From a virus, in the IMG/VR virus record IMGVR_UViG_3300035092_000005, positions 1-22,873 of that record: a stretch of 22,873 nt of DNA, one strand, 5' to 3'. The position numbers and the translations under genes were made by a program. The notes beneath the pieces were generated by a model. That model saw nothing but the letters and a program-made list of their open reading frames with translations, was not told the DNA's origin and searched no databases. Shown in pieces: positions 1 to 6,167 of the stretch (position 1 is the first letter of the stretch; every line of letters begins with the position of its first letter).

Positions 1-170
1 GCGGCGGTGACTTCGTAAGTGGTAAATCTCTCGCCACAGTTGTTGCACTCATGCCGCCTGCGCCGAGATCTCCCTGAGAGCGAATCACGCGAATCGATCA
101 CTGAACTACTACCACGGTGACAACGTGGACATCCTAATCCGATCGGTCCTTCACGAGTCGAACGCCTCAC
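1..170 (-). CDS. NrdR-like zinc-ribbon protein (C-terminus cut by window edge)
   Basis: Translating the reverse strand from a GTG at 170 gives 56 residues that run off the left edge. They contain the NrdR zinc-ribbon pattern: CPRC, then SSVIDSRDS, a run of four arginines, then [13 protein letters not shown]. In NrdR, a repressor of ribonucleotide reductase genes, this ribbon precedes an ATP-cone; whether an ATP-cone follows here cannot be seen. The start has a GGAG site nine bases upstream and lies three bases after the stop of the previous gene, so the two are co-translated. The gene could control nucleotide supply or be a phage zinc ribbon recruited for another DNA-binding role. The fold is confident, the function is not. 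Confidence 0.8.
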   Translation of the reverse strand, partial: MRRSTREGPIGLGCPRCHRGSSSVIDSRDSLSGRSRRRRHECNNCGERFTTYEVTA

Positions 171-173
171 TGT

Positions 174-455
174 TCAGCACTCCGTTCCGGCAAAGTAGCA
201 AGGAAATTCATGATTCGACGCGATCAGGTGGTTAAGATACTCCCGGAAGGTCTGTCTCACTTCTTCTGGGCCATCTTCGAAGATAATCAATTTCGACATT
301 CCGGCTTCACCAACTTCGTGTGGGTGATCAAATCCTTCGTCTGAATCAGGGTCAATTCCCGTATGCTCTTTGTAAGCATTGCGGATGCTTTCCAGATCAA
401 CTCCTGCCCACCACTCGTAATCGTTAACTTTGAAGACCTTGATTTCTTCTGGCAT
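174..455 (-). CDS. conserved hypothetical phage protein, 93 aa
   Basis: A 93-residue acidic protein starting with ATG behind a GAAAGG site. An aromatic patch, NDYEWWAG, is followed by a helix ending in EHTGID, an arrangement I associate with small phage proteins of unknown role. It ends with cysteines at residues 86 and 93. It sits between the probable helicase loader and the NrdR-like gene, with no room for separate promoters, so it belongs to the same leftward operon. I do not recognise a function. Confidence 0.7.
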   Translation of the reverse strand: MPEEIKVFKVNDYEWWAGVDLESIRNAYKEHTGIDPDSDEGFDHPHEVGEAGMSKLIIFEDGPEEVRQTFREYLNHLIASNHEFPCYFAGTEC

Positions 456-505
456 CGTTTAGCCTTTCTTCTCTGTCAGTTATGTAATCAGTGGTTGACC
501 GTTCG

Positions 506-952
506 TCAGTGCTTACAAGGTCGGGCACCGATGATCACGCCCTGATCGTTGCGTACAACTTCGGAGCCAGTATTATTGCAGCGCTCACAGAAGCCGTGTG
601 TTAGTTGATGGCTCTCAGGTGCTCGCTTGTGCATTTCTGATTCTCTAATCTCATTCCAGGCGGCGCATAAATCATTCGGTTCGACTGGAAATGAATTTGT
701 CTTTTTTCGTGATGCTAAGACATAACAGTCATTCAATCGGCGCTCAGGAATGACGCCGTAAAGAATCTCAACCCAACAGCCCGTAGTGAAGTCCCGCTCC
801 TTGTCGCCCATCTGTGGCCGGCCGATGCGAGACTTAATGAGAATCGCCTGAACCGCTGCGGCGTAGCTGCCCGACTGATTCAATATTTCTGATGAGTTGT
901 TGTTCGTTTCGCTCGCTTGCGCTAAGTGCCCGAGTGGGTGTGTCTTGTCCAT
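506..952 (-). CDS. possible replicative helicase loader-like phage protein
   Basis: A 148-residue protein. Residues from about 35 to 105 follow a pattern typical of small phage helicase loaders and replisome organisers: a basic helix (LIKSRIGRPQ), then W..IL..IPE..LNDCY..A, then AWNEIR. The C-terminus holds a possible zinc knuckle (CERC near residue 122, then PCKH at the end). The ATG at 952 has a GGAGG about 14 bases upstream and makes the gene overlap the end of the upstream gene by 119 bases. That overlap is long, so the true start may be internal, but no better in-frame start was found. The family assignment rests on pattern only. The position beside another replication-like gene supports it. 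Confidence 0.6.
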   Translation of the reverse strand: MDKTHPLGHLAQASETNNNSSEILNQSGSYAAAVQAILIKSRIGRPQMGDKERDFTTGCWVEILYGVIPERRLNDCYVLASRKKTNSFPVEPNDLCAAWNEIRESEMHKRAPESHQLTHGFCERCNNTGSEVVRNDQGVIIGARPCKH

Positions 953-1433
953 TTCGCGCTAACCATCCTCCGATGTCACTCTTTACGCTGATCCAGCTTA
1001 TCTTCCCTCGCCATGACTCGGTTAACTGAAACTCATAGCACTTCTTCAGAACGTCAACGGCATAATGTTCAAGGAGAAACTTTATCGCCGCTCCCTGCGC
1101 CGCCCCGTCTGCGATTGGCCCCTTGATATGATCAAAATGGAACTTCATTAAAGCCGCGTGTGCGTTCCCGTTGTTCGAAGGCGATGCTGGCGTGATCTGC
1201 TGAGACGTGATTCTCCCGGTCTTTAACTTTGCAATGTAGCCGTTGGTGAACCTTAACCCGTTGCGCATTGCTTCATCGTTGACAAGTTCTACTTCGGCCA
1301 TGATGCGCAGGATCTTCTTGTCGCGCTTTGGGCCGTACTCCTCCTGAGCCATTGTCTTCTTGAGCGCATTCAAAGCTTTTTGCAAAGTAGTTGCAAGAGT
1401 TTGGAGGGATGAGCGTTCTGGAGAATCGGACAT
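834..1433 (-). CDS. possible phage replication initiation protein, 199 aa
   Basis: The start is the ATG at 1433, which overlaps the stop of the Nudix gene as ATGA. An upstream in-frame ATG at 1556 would lie deep inside that gene. The C-terminal third (GAAIKFLLEHYAVDVL, then CYEFQL, then a Trp-rich SWRGKISWISVKSDIGGWL) resembles the C-terminal helical region of phage replication initiation and replisome-organiser proteins, where a conserved Trp stretch ends in a W-L motif. The N-terminal half is helical and basic without a clear winged helix. It would act in starting phage DNA replication, probably with the next gene downstream. This is a pattern-level call. Confidence 0.6.
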   Translation of the reverse strand: MSDSPERSSLQTLATTLQKALNALKKTMAQEEYGPKRDKKILRIMAEVELVNDEAMRNGLRFTNGYIAKLKTGRITSQQITPASPSNNGNAHAALMKFHFDHIKGPIADGAAQGAAIKFLLEHYAVDVLKKCYEFQLTESWRGKISWISVKSDIGGWLARNGQDTPTRALSASERNEQQLIRNIESVGQLRRSGSGDSH

Positions 1434-1876
1434 CAGAGCGCTCCGTTCACTTCGAGAATCTGAAAGCCCGAGATTTTCTCGAACTTCATACTTAGCGCCA
1501 TTGGAATAAGCCAGTGGAGATTCGGGATCGTGTCTTTCGGTAGCGACGATACGCAATGAATCTCTGGGCTTTCCTCCGTCAACTTCTTAGCTTTACCGAT
1601 TGGTCCTATCGTCCAGAAAAAGTGAATTTGCCACTCGCGGGCATCACCAAGCACGCAGAACTGTTGCCAACTACTCTGCTCAAGGCCAACTTCCTCTTTA
1701 AATTCGCGCCGCATCGCTTCTAATGCCGACTCGTCTTTTTCGATGCGACCGCCAACCCCGTTGAGTTTGCCTTTCTGCCAGCCGGGATGTGTTTTACGAA
1801 TGAGCAATACAGCATCCTCTGACGGATTGAACATAAACCCAACCACGTAGCGATCACCGGGTGTCGTTTCACTCAT
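1433..1876 (-). CDS. Nudix hydrolase
   Basis: A 147-residue protein with a perfect Nudix box at residues 43-65: G, five residues, E49, seven residues, then R57-E-F-K-E-E-V-G-L65. E58, E61 and E62 would bind the divalent metal. Residues 10-40 form the usual leading strands (VVGFMFN, then KLNGVGG). Nudix enzymes hydrolyse nucleoside diphosphates linked to another group, and MutT-like members clean oxidised nucleotides. The substrate here cannot be told. Its stop overlaps the start of the next replication-like gene, so the two are translationally coupled, which fits a role in nucleotide-pool maintenance during phage DNA synthesis. A GAAGGGG site lies about eleven bases before the ATG. Confidence 0.92.
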   Translation of the reverse strand: MSETTPGDRYVVGFMFNPSEDAVLLIRKTHPGWQKGKLNGVGGRIEKDESALEAMRREFKEEVGLEQSSWQQFCVLGDAREWQIHFFWTIGPIGKAKKLTEESPEIHCVSSLPKDTIPNLHWLIPMALSMKFEKISGFQILEVNGAL

Positions 1877-1936
1877 CGCAGTATTTGCCCCTTCACTTAA
1901 TAGTTGGAATCATCGTCTAATTGGTGAGCGGTGGAC

Positions 1937-2767
1937 TCATTTTAGAGCCTTAACGTACTGTAAAAGCATACTGAGCGTCTCTGAATTGTTTTTAACCAAA
2001 CTCAATACCTTACGGCACCGACCACACTTTCCTGACGGCCTCGGCTTACACGCCTCCTTGCATACGGTACATTGAGCGGTATGGCTGATCGGTGTCGGCG
2101 AACCTTTGCACCAATCACCGCCTTTCGTGCGATGCCGCTGAATTGTACCCCTCTTGGTCAGCATCAACTTCTTAGAACAAACCGCACAACATGTCGTGCT
2201 GACAGATCGCTTCTTCCGAATTGGCGGATTAGTTAGGGGATGGTCGTACCTTTTATTCGCGCAAGTCACCGCGTCCGCAAAGAGCCCTACAGACTCATGG
2301 CGAAGTATCTTATCTAACTCGAAATTAAGGACTTCCTCATTCGGAATGCGCCAAACATCAAGACCGAGCCTTTCTAGGTATCGCGTGCGCCGCGCGTCAT
2401 AACGAACTGTTTTAGGGTCTTTTCGATGGTGCTCGCCATCAAGCTCAACGACCAACATCTTATGAGGAAACACGAAGTCAACTATGTAGGGTGCTATGAT
2501 TTCCTGAAAGGCATGAGGAATCCTGTCCTGCTCTAGCCGCGCTCTGAACTTAATCTCAGCAGCAGTCGGTGCGTTACGGAGTTCAGCTTGACGGCCTTGT
2601 AAGACATCAATGTTTACACGTTGTGACATGTCGTTACTAGATTCAAGTGGGCGCAGTAAATCCACCGCAAAGAGGACGGATTTACAAGCGCTTGTCGCCA
2701 CTGAGTTCTGAGCGTTCCGCTTGTTTTTATCTCGGAGAGGGTTTATCAGCCGCTTGCCTCGACTCAC
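1937..2767 (-). CDS. DUF559-type endonuclease fused to zinc-finger tail
   Basis: A GTG-started 276-residue protein. Residues 66-150 match the DUF559 / very-short-patch-repair-like nuclease fold: a leading helix with E71, then IVDF with D97, then VVELDGEHH with E108 and D110, and a helix ending in GLDVWRIPNEEVL. This is a PD-(D/E)xK-like active site. Two zinc modules follow: C194/C197-H212-C220 with a C-K-G-S ending common in phage zinc domains, and C233/C236/C240/C248/C251. The first 46 residues are unlike the family, and an ATG at 2629 could be the real start, but neither start has a strong ribosome site. The product probably cuts DNA in repair, recombination or host-DNA attack; the zinc tail may direct it. 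Confidence 0.8.
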   Translation of the reverse strand: MSRGKRLINPLRDKNKRNAQNSVATSACKSVLFAVDLLRPLESSNDMSQRVNIDVLQGRQAELRNAPTAAEIKFRARLEQDRIPHAFQEIIAPYIVDFVFPHKMLVVELDGEHHRKDPKTVRYDARRTRYLERLGLDVWRIPNEEVLNFELDKILRHESVGLFADAVTCANKRYDHPLTNPPIRKKRSVSTTCCAVCSKKLMLTKRGTIQRHRTKGGDWCKGSPTPISHTAQCTVCKEACKPRPSGKCGRCRKVLSLVKNNSETLSMLLQYVKALK

Positions 2768-2782
2768 CGAGGGGCGTTTACC

Positions 2783-2986
2783 TTAGCTGATATGGCCTAT
2801 TGTCTTAACGTGCTGTTGGCTCTCGCCTCGCCTGTACGGGTGACAGGCAACTCCGAGCACAATCGACAGAGCCAGAGCGATTCCTACGGCTGTCTCTCCG
2901 TTTCCTCCCGCGTACAGGCTGGCGTGACGCAGCTTCGTCGGCGGGGGATAACTAACTGGCAATGATGCGATAGTGTCCACGGGCAC
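2783..2986 (-). CDS. small putative membrane protein, 67 aa
   Basis: A GTG-started reading frame with a good AAAGGA site six bases upstream. It has one hydrophobic segment at about residues 32-48 (AVGIALALSIVLGVAC), followed by basic residues (PYRRGE), which suggests a single-pass inner-membrane protein with a cytoplasmic C-terminus. The N-terminal 30 residues are Pro-rich. It is the first gene after the 3083-3111 promoter and lies 15 bases before the DUF559 gene. I do not recognise a family, and it could be chance, but the ribosome site and position favour a real gene. Confidence 0.5.
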   Translation of the reverse strand: MPVDTIASLPVSYPPPTKLRHASLYAGGNGETAVGIALALSIVLGVACHPYRRGESQQHVKTIGHIS

Positions 2987-3065
2987 GGACGATCCTTTGT
3001 ACTTCGGTAAATATCGTCATGTTGTGGAATTTGCAGGAAGGATTTCCAGAAGGAAGTCTATCCCA

Positions 3066-3172
3066 ACAAATTGAACACCCTGAATTTATTCCCTATCGTT
3101 CTTATTGTCAACGTTTTTTCTTTGTGGTAAGGTTGCACCACTGCGATCCACATAGGCCCGCAAATTGAACAC
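3066..3172. repeat. pair of 12-bp direct repeats flanking a promoter
   Basis: The exact 12-mer CAAATTGAACAC (plus strand) occurs at 3066-3077 and again at 3161-3172. The first copy covers the predicted transcription start of the leftward promoter; the second lies about 50 bases upstream of its -35. The core CAAATTG is itself a short palindrome. Two copies placed this way look like operator sites for a phage regulator, but no binding evidence exists here. Confidence 0.5.
3083..3111 (-). promoter_or_regulatory. sigma70-type promoter for the leftward 2986-1 block
   Basis: On the minus strand a perfect -35 TTGACA (3106-3111) is followed after exactly 17 bases by TAAATT (3083-3088). Transcription would start near 3076 and enter the 2986, 2767, Nudix and replication genes. 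The +1 region falls on one copy of the GTGTTCAATTTG repeat, which suggests regulation by a DNA-binding protein. Confidence 0.7.
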
Positions 3173-3178
3173 GGCTCG

Positions 3179-3204
3179 CGCCTCTTCCTTAACCGGGAGA
3201 GGCG
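3179..3204. terminator. strong stem-loop at end of the 13391-3221 operon
   Basis: CGCCTCTTCC (3179-3188) pairs with GGGAGAGGCG (3195-3204), ten pairs with one G-U and a six-base loop. On the plus strand it is followed by a T-rich stretch (TTGTCGTTTCT); on the minus strand, the direction of the genes, it lacks a T tract. It sits between the last small reading frame of the long leftward operon and the promoter of the next block, so it may separate the two units as an imperfect or bidirectional terminator. Confidence 0.45.
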
Positions 3205-3220
3205 TTGTCGTTTCTGGAGT

Positions 3221-3301
3221 CTAACCAGTTTTCTTGATCGGTATGCCGAGTTTATCGAGCGCTAGCTCTTGAATTCGCGCGTTCTGCGTTTCAAGAGCCG
3301 T
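3221..3301 (-). CDS. possible micro-gene with ACG start, 26 aa
   Basis: Directly after the stop of the 3317-3514 gene, and in the same frame, lies an open stretch whose product (LETQNARIQELALDKLGIPI, ending KKTG) looks like genuine amphipathic protein. A near-perfect ribosome site, GGAGG plus four bases, precedes an ACG codon, where one base change would give ATG. Either ACG is used as a rare start or this is a gene whose start codon has been lost. It ends just before the 3179-3204 stem-loop. No family is recognised. Confidence 0.35.
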   Translation of the reverse strand, partial: TALETQNARIQELALDKLGIPIKKTG

Positions 3302-3316
3302 TCCACCTCCACTACA

Positions 3317-3514
3317 TCATCCCGTGAACATTTGGCCGTCGTAGATAACCGCTACAGCATTATCTTCGAACCAAACGGCCCAAACATCTTCGTCCTTAGC
3401 ACTATCGAAGGCGACCGCGATCGCGTCTCTACGCATCTCGAAACTCCTATCCTCAGGTCGCGGGTCTCGCAGTCTGCCGACTCTGTATTTCTTATTCGGT
3501 GACTTATTTCCCAT
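3317..3514 (-). CDS. small conserved phage-type protein, 65 aa
   Basis: The ATG at 3514 is chosen because AGAGG lies six bases before it; a TTG at 3520 is too close to that site. The product is a 65-residue protein with a basic N-terminus (NKKYRVGRLRDPRPED) and a compact beta-rich end (VWAVWFEDNAVAVIYDGQMF). It overlaps the upstream gene by 11 bases, so the two are coupled. The function is unknown. Confidence 0.75.
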   Translation of the reverse strand: MGNKSPNKKYRVGRLRDPRPEDRSFEMRRDAIAVAFDSAKDEDVWAVWFEDNAVAVIYDGQMFTG

Positions 3515-3740
3515 AACCAACCTCTACTACATATTTTCCATTTACTCGCCAGATGATTTCCTCCCCCACGTAGATCGCAAACCACAGCACGTATTCTGGT
3601 CCTGCAAATTCATTGTAGCCTTCTATCTTCGTGACGCCTTTGCTGCCGACGCATGGCGTCCAGTCGTGCACGCGCTGGTCATAGTCGATCACAAGGCTCG
3701 TAATCGTCTGGTTGTCTTTGGTGATAAGTTCAGGATTCAT
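3504..3740 (-). CDS. hypothetical phage protein, 78 aa
   Basis: A 78-residue protein rich in predicted beta strands (TSLVIDYDQRV, EYVLWFAIYVGEEIIW, KYVVEVGYGK). The ATG at 3740 follows an AGGGTG site and overlaps the end of the Cys-rich gene upstream by 11 bases. Its own end overlaps the next gene. No cysteine pair, signal peptide or known motif is seen. It is probably a small soluble beta protein of the early operon; the role is unknown. Confidence 0.75.
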   Translation of the reverse strand: MNPELITKDNQTITSLVIDYDQRVHDWTPCVGSKGVTKIEGYNEFAGPEYVLWFAIYVGEEIIWRVNGKYVVEVGYGK

Positions 3741-4251
3741 TGGTCACACCCTGTCTTGCGTACCACGGCTGGTGCGTCTGCTCTGACTTTTTGCAATGGC
3801 GCTTCATACCTTGTGGCAAGGGTGACTCATTGAACCCTACGCCGCCATTTGTGCCTGATGGAAAGATTGCGTGTTCGCATTCGTCGCAGAGCGGGGCACC
3901 GCAGACAAATTGACCTGTCTGACTGCAATTATGAGTAGCGCGAGCGCCGCAGGACTCGCATATTTGGTTGGCGTGCTTTTCACACGGTTGCGGGTTGCGG
4001 CAGCGCCCGACCCACGCTTCCAGAAAGCCACAAAAGCCACGCTCCGCAAACGCAGCGTTAATCTGTGCCGTCAATTCAGGGACCTCAGAACTACGGTTCT
4101 TAACGCAGTCCCAGCAGAAGCCCGTCATCTTTGGCGGAACAATGCCAACGTGCTTACCATCCGAGTATCCGTCACCGTTAGTCCATAGGCCGCCGCTCAT
4201 TTCTTTAGAACAGAGCGAACAGTAACTCTTAGCTTCTTCATTGTCCGACAT
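3730..4251 (-). CDS. Cys/His-rich hypothetical protein, 173 aa
   Basis: A start at 4251 is supported by AAGGAG nine bases upstream. The 173-residue product carries several probable zinc sites: YCSLCSKEM near residues 10-18, GFCWDCVKN near 44-52, then a dense C-terminal group with CEKH, CESCGA, HNCSQ, FVCG and LCDECEH between about residues 89 and 126. The last group resembles a small treble-clef or B-box-like arrangement, but I cannot place it in a family. It is probably cytoplasmic, binding nucleic acid or protein. It is first of three overlapping genes (4251, 3740, 3514). Confidence 0.75.
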   Translation of the reverse strand: MSDNEEAKSYCSLCSKEMSGGLWTNGDGYSDGKHVGIVPPKMTGFCWDCVKNRSSEVPELTAQINAAFAERGFCGFLEAWVGRCRNPQPCEKHANQICESCGARATHNCSQTGQFVCGAPLCDECEHAIFPSGTNGGVGFNESPLPQGMKRHCKKSEQTHQPWYARQGVTNES

Positions 4252-4344
4252 TTTTTTAATCTCCTTCTTATTGCTGTGATGCCATTTCTGAGCGTGTGTT
4301 ACCGTCGCACAGCCCTGAACTACCGATCTGAGGCTTCCTATGCC

Positions 4345-4762
4345 TTATTGATCTTCTTGCATGTGAACTGCGTATTTAGAGATTGCGGCAGCAATCGCTT
4401 GATGCGTATCACATATCACTTCCGGCGCAAATATGTCCTTTGCTCCGTGCTTATCCTGACAACCGCAGGGAAACGGGAACTCAATTTCTTTTGCTGCTTC
4501 TAATGCTGTAGTAGTGGGCTGCGCTACTGAGGAATCGGGATCTCTGAATACTAAATCAGCAAACGCTACCAGATCGCGGCACGCAACCATTAACACATGG
4601 TTATCTGAAAGTCTAAACAATCGTTGCGTAGCACGCATGGCGTCAATGGCCCTGTTGATGACTTTTTCTTCTGTGGTTAGGTGTGCTGCTGAGGTCGCAG
4701 GGTCAGCCCATCGGTGCCGCCCGCCATTTTACTGCCTCGTCGTAATCCCTTTTGTCAATCAT
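4345..4762 (-). pseudogene. hypothetical phage gene interrupted by a one-base frameshift
   Basis: An excellent start (AGGAG, six bases, ATG at 4762) opens a frame reading MIDKRDYDEAVKWRAAP that stops after 19 codons at a TGA near 4703. A second frame, shifted by one base, is open from just after a TAA in the AAAATGG stretch and reads on through TTEEKVINRAIDAMRATQRL to a TAA at 4345. That frame has no ATG, GTG or TTG before 4638. Removing one base between about 4700 and 4725 joins both into a 138-residue protein with a CGC...CDTH Cys/His group near its end. If the shift is real, a shortened protein from the ATG at 4638 (97 aa) could still be made. Confidence 0.65.
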
Positions 4763-4860
4763 AATTTACTCCTAACCCATTCTATCTTTCACTTCACTAT
4801 CTGAAATTTCCCCTTACGCCCATGCACCACACCGGGCTTTCTGGCGAGCGCGATCGATTC

Positions 4861-5622
4861 CTAAAGCTTCTGCGTTAGACCATCCTGAATCTCACGATCG
4901 AGAAAGATGAATCCTGATAAGGCTCGCTCTTGCAGGTCCGCCGCTAACTTCTCAACCTCTACAAGAAACTCCTGACCGCGTTGCTCAATCTCTGCTATTC
5001 GCTGTTGATGGTCCTCACGATAGAAGCGTCTGACAAAGAGATCCATGCCTACAGGTGCACGTGAATCGTAGCTCACGTAATCACAAAACTCTGCCCACTC
5101 GGCACATGCCAGTTCAGTTAGAACTTGGTCAACATCTCCCGTGGGAACCTTCAAGCTTCTCAATAGGTCGAAGTGGATGTTTGTCTTACGGTTCTTCACC
5201 TCAAGCAAACCGACTTTACCGATCACTCTGTCCGGCGATGCGCCGAATCTGGCTATTGAAGAATGCTGTACAAAACCGATCGGCTTTATTTCAAGGTTGC
5301 GGCGTACAGCAAACAAACCGTAAGCTTTGACTGCCGCATCTTCTTCCTCTTTACCGCGGTCCATGTAAGAGTTTTGATAGCCTTCGTAGGCAACACCGTT
5401 GAGACGTTCGCAGATTAGTTCCGCCTGATAATTCAGTCGAGTAATGCCCGGGCCGGTTCCTTGTCGATTCTTGGCGAGAGCATCTGATATTCTCGAAGCG
5501 GTTAAAGCGCCCAAACGAGATCTGTGCCACGCCTCCGATCCCTGCTCAACACTCATGGCGCACTCACGGCAGAAGACCACTTTGATCTCGTCTTCGTCGT
5601 ACTGGCAGGCGCAGGAATTCAC
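4861..5622 (-). CDS. YqaJ / lambda-type phage recombination exonuclease
   Basis: This 253-residue protein contains the YqaJ-like viral recombinase signature. It starts with the helix QGSEAWHRSRLGALTASRIS (residues 27-46), followed by GKEEEDAA (about 90-97), GASPDRV with catalytic D131, and LLEVKN with E141 and K143, matching the D...ExK active site of lambda exonuclease-like enzymes. Such enzymes digest one strand of duplex ends to give single strands for annealing. The GTG at 5622 is chosen for its GGGGAG site. It adds a 22-residue extension with cysteines at 4, 6, 18 and 21, a possible zinc knuckle not usual in the family. The likely annealing partner is encoded upstream at 7182-8231. Confidence 0.9.
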   Translation of the reverse strand: MNSCACQYDEDEIKVVFCRECAMSVEQGSEAWHRSRLGALTASRISDALAKNRQGTGPGITRLNYQAELICERLNGVAYEGYQNSYMDRGKEEEDAAVKAYGLFAVRRNLEIKPIGFVQHSSIARFGASPDRVIGKVGLLEVKNRKTNIHFDLLRSLKVPTGDVDQVLTELACAEWAEFCDYVSYDSRAPVGMDLFVRRFYREDHQQRIAEIEQRGQEFLVEVEKLAADLQERALSGFIFLDREIQDGLTQKL

Positions 5623-5789
5623 TTTGACTCCCCTACCTGTTCAGTTGATGCAGGGAATACGCACTCGGAGTTTTCCAGTAATCCGATAATCTCATCTGCG
5701 GCCCTGACGTGGTTGCCCCACTCTGGCTGTCGCTGTCGTAACGCTTCCCATTCATCACGCTTGGCTTTCACTATCTCTATTGGCGTCAT
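5619..5789 (-). CDS. small helical phage protein, 56 aa
   Basis: Translating from the ATG at 5789 gives a 56-residue protein beginning MTPIEIVKAKRDEWEALRQR, predicted to be mostly helix. Its ATG overlaps the stop of the upstream gene (ATGA), and its TGA overlaps the GTG start of the exonuclease (GTGA), while its last codons provide the exonuclease ribosome site. This tight coupling shows it is a real gene even though it is short. It could be an accessory to the exonuclease; no family is recognised. Confidence 0.75.
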   Translation of the reverse strand: MTPIEIVKAKRDEWEALRQRQPEWGNHVRAADEIIGLLENSECVFPASTEQVGESK

Positions 5790-6034
5790 AGATAACCTGC
5801 TCTCGTATCAATTTCAGTTTCAAGTTCCAGTACCCGCAGTCGCAGTCGCTCGCACTCCCCGCACCGCGCGCTCGTCTCGGTGGGGGCGGTGGCCACAATT
5901 TCACCCAACACGTCAAGGTCAATTACTCCACTAACCGCGTCGAGCAGAGAGAGGAGATAATCAACTTCCTCTCGCGTGGGTAGCGCCGATTGATCCTCGG
6001 TTAACCGTTTGCGAATCTCATCAATCCTGCTCAT
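5786..6034 (-). CDS. hypothetical phage protein with helical ends, 82 aa
   Basis: An 82-residue protein starting MSRIDEIRKRLTEDQSALPT behind an AAAGG site. The N-terminal part is helical. The C-terminal part, after a single CGEC pair, is a leucine-rich heptad-like helix (ERLRLRVLELETEID), suggesting dimerisation by coiled coil. This layout (MxRIxEIRxRL, then a coiled coil) is widespread in phage early operons with no known role. It is coupled to the 56-residue gene downstream. Confidence 0.75.
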   Translation of the reverse strand: MSRIDEIRKRLTEDQSALPTREEVDYLLSLLDAVSGVIDLDVLGEIVATAPTETSARCGECERLRLRVLELETEIDTRAGYL

Positions 6035-6052
6035 GCGTTTCGCCTTTCACTT

Positions 6053-6151
6053 TCAACCGCAAAAGAACCATATGGTCACGGCAATCACGAGAGCGATAGC
6101 AACGGTGATAAAGATAATCGCGCACCCTTCGCTCACTTCGTCAGCGCTCAC
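6053..6151 (-). CDS. single-pass membrane micro-protein, 32 aa
   Basis: A GTG at 6151 opens a 32-residue frame: SADEVSEG, then a continuous hydrophobic segment at residues 10-30 (CAIIFITVAIALVIAVTIWFF), then CG and a TGA. AAGGCGGTG lies about ten bases before the GTG. It fills the gap between two clear genes and leads into the next gene's ribosome site. Tiny one-helix proteins are common in phage operons, for example in lysis control or superinfection exclusion, but nothing here shows which. Confidence 0.55.
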   Translation of the reverse strand: MSADEVSEGCAIIFITVAIALVIAVTIWFFCG

Positions 6152-6167
6152 GATGATTCACCGCCTT

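Noticed and set aside
1431-1556. Upstream start at 1556 for the replication-like gene
   Set aside because: It would overlap the Nudix gene by over 120 bases, while the ATG at 1433 gives a clean ATGA junction.
3066-3172. CRISPR-like repeat pair
   Set aside because: Only two 12-base copies with unequal context; too short and too few for an array.
3121-3180. Possible tRNA-like fold near the stem-loop
   Set aside because: No acceptor stem, TTC-loop or anticodon arm could be drawn; the only good stem is the simple hairpin at 3179-3204.
3269-3502. Plus-strand open frame of 77 codons
   Set aside because: It is opposite the 3317-3514 minus gene, which has a ribosome site and tight overlaps with neighbours; the plus frame has neither.
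3352-3585. Minus-strand open frame across two small genes
   Set aside because: It overlaps two better-supported genes in another frame, and its composition (many Arg, Ser and Cys without pattern) looks like a shadow.
3871-4225. Two plus-strand open frames opposite the Cys-rich gene
   Set aside because: They mirror a real minus gene, have no ribosome sites and no recognisable motifs.
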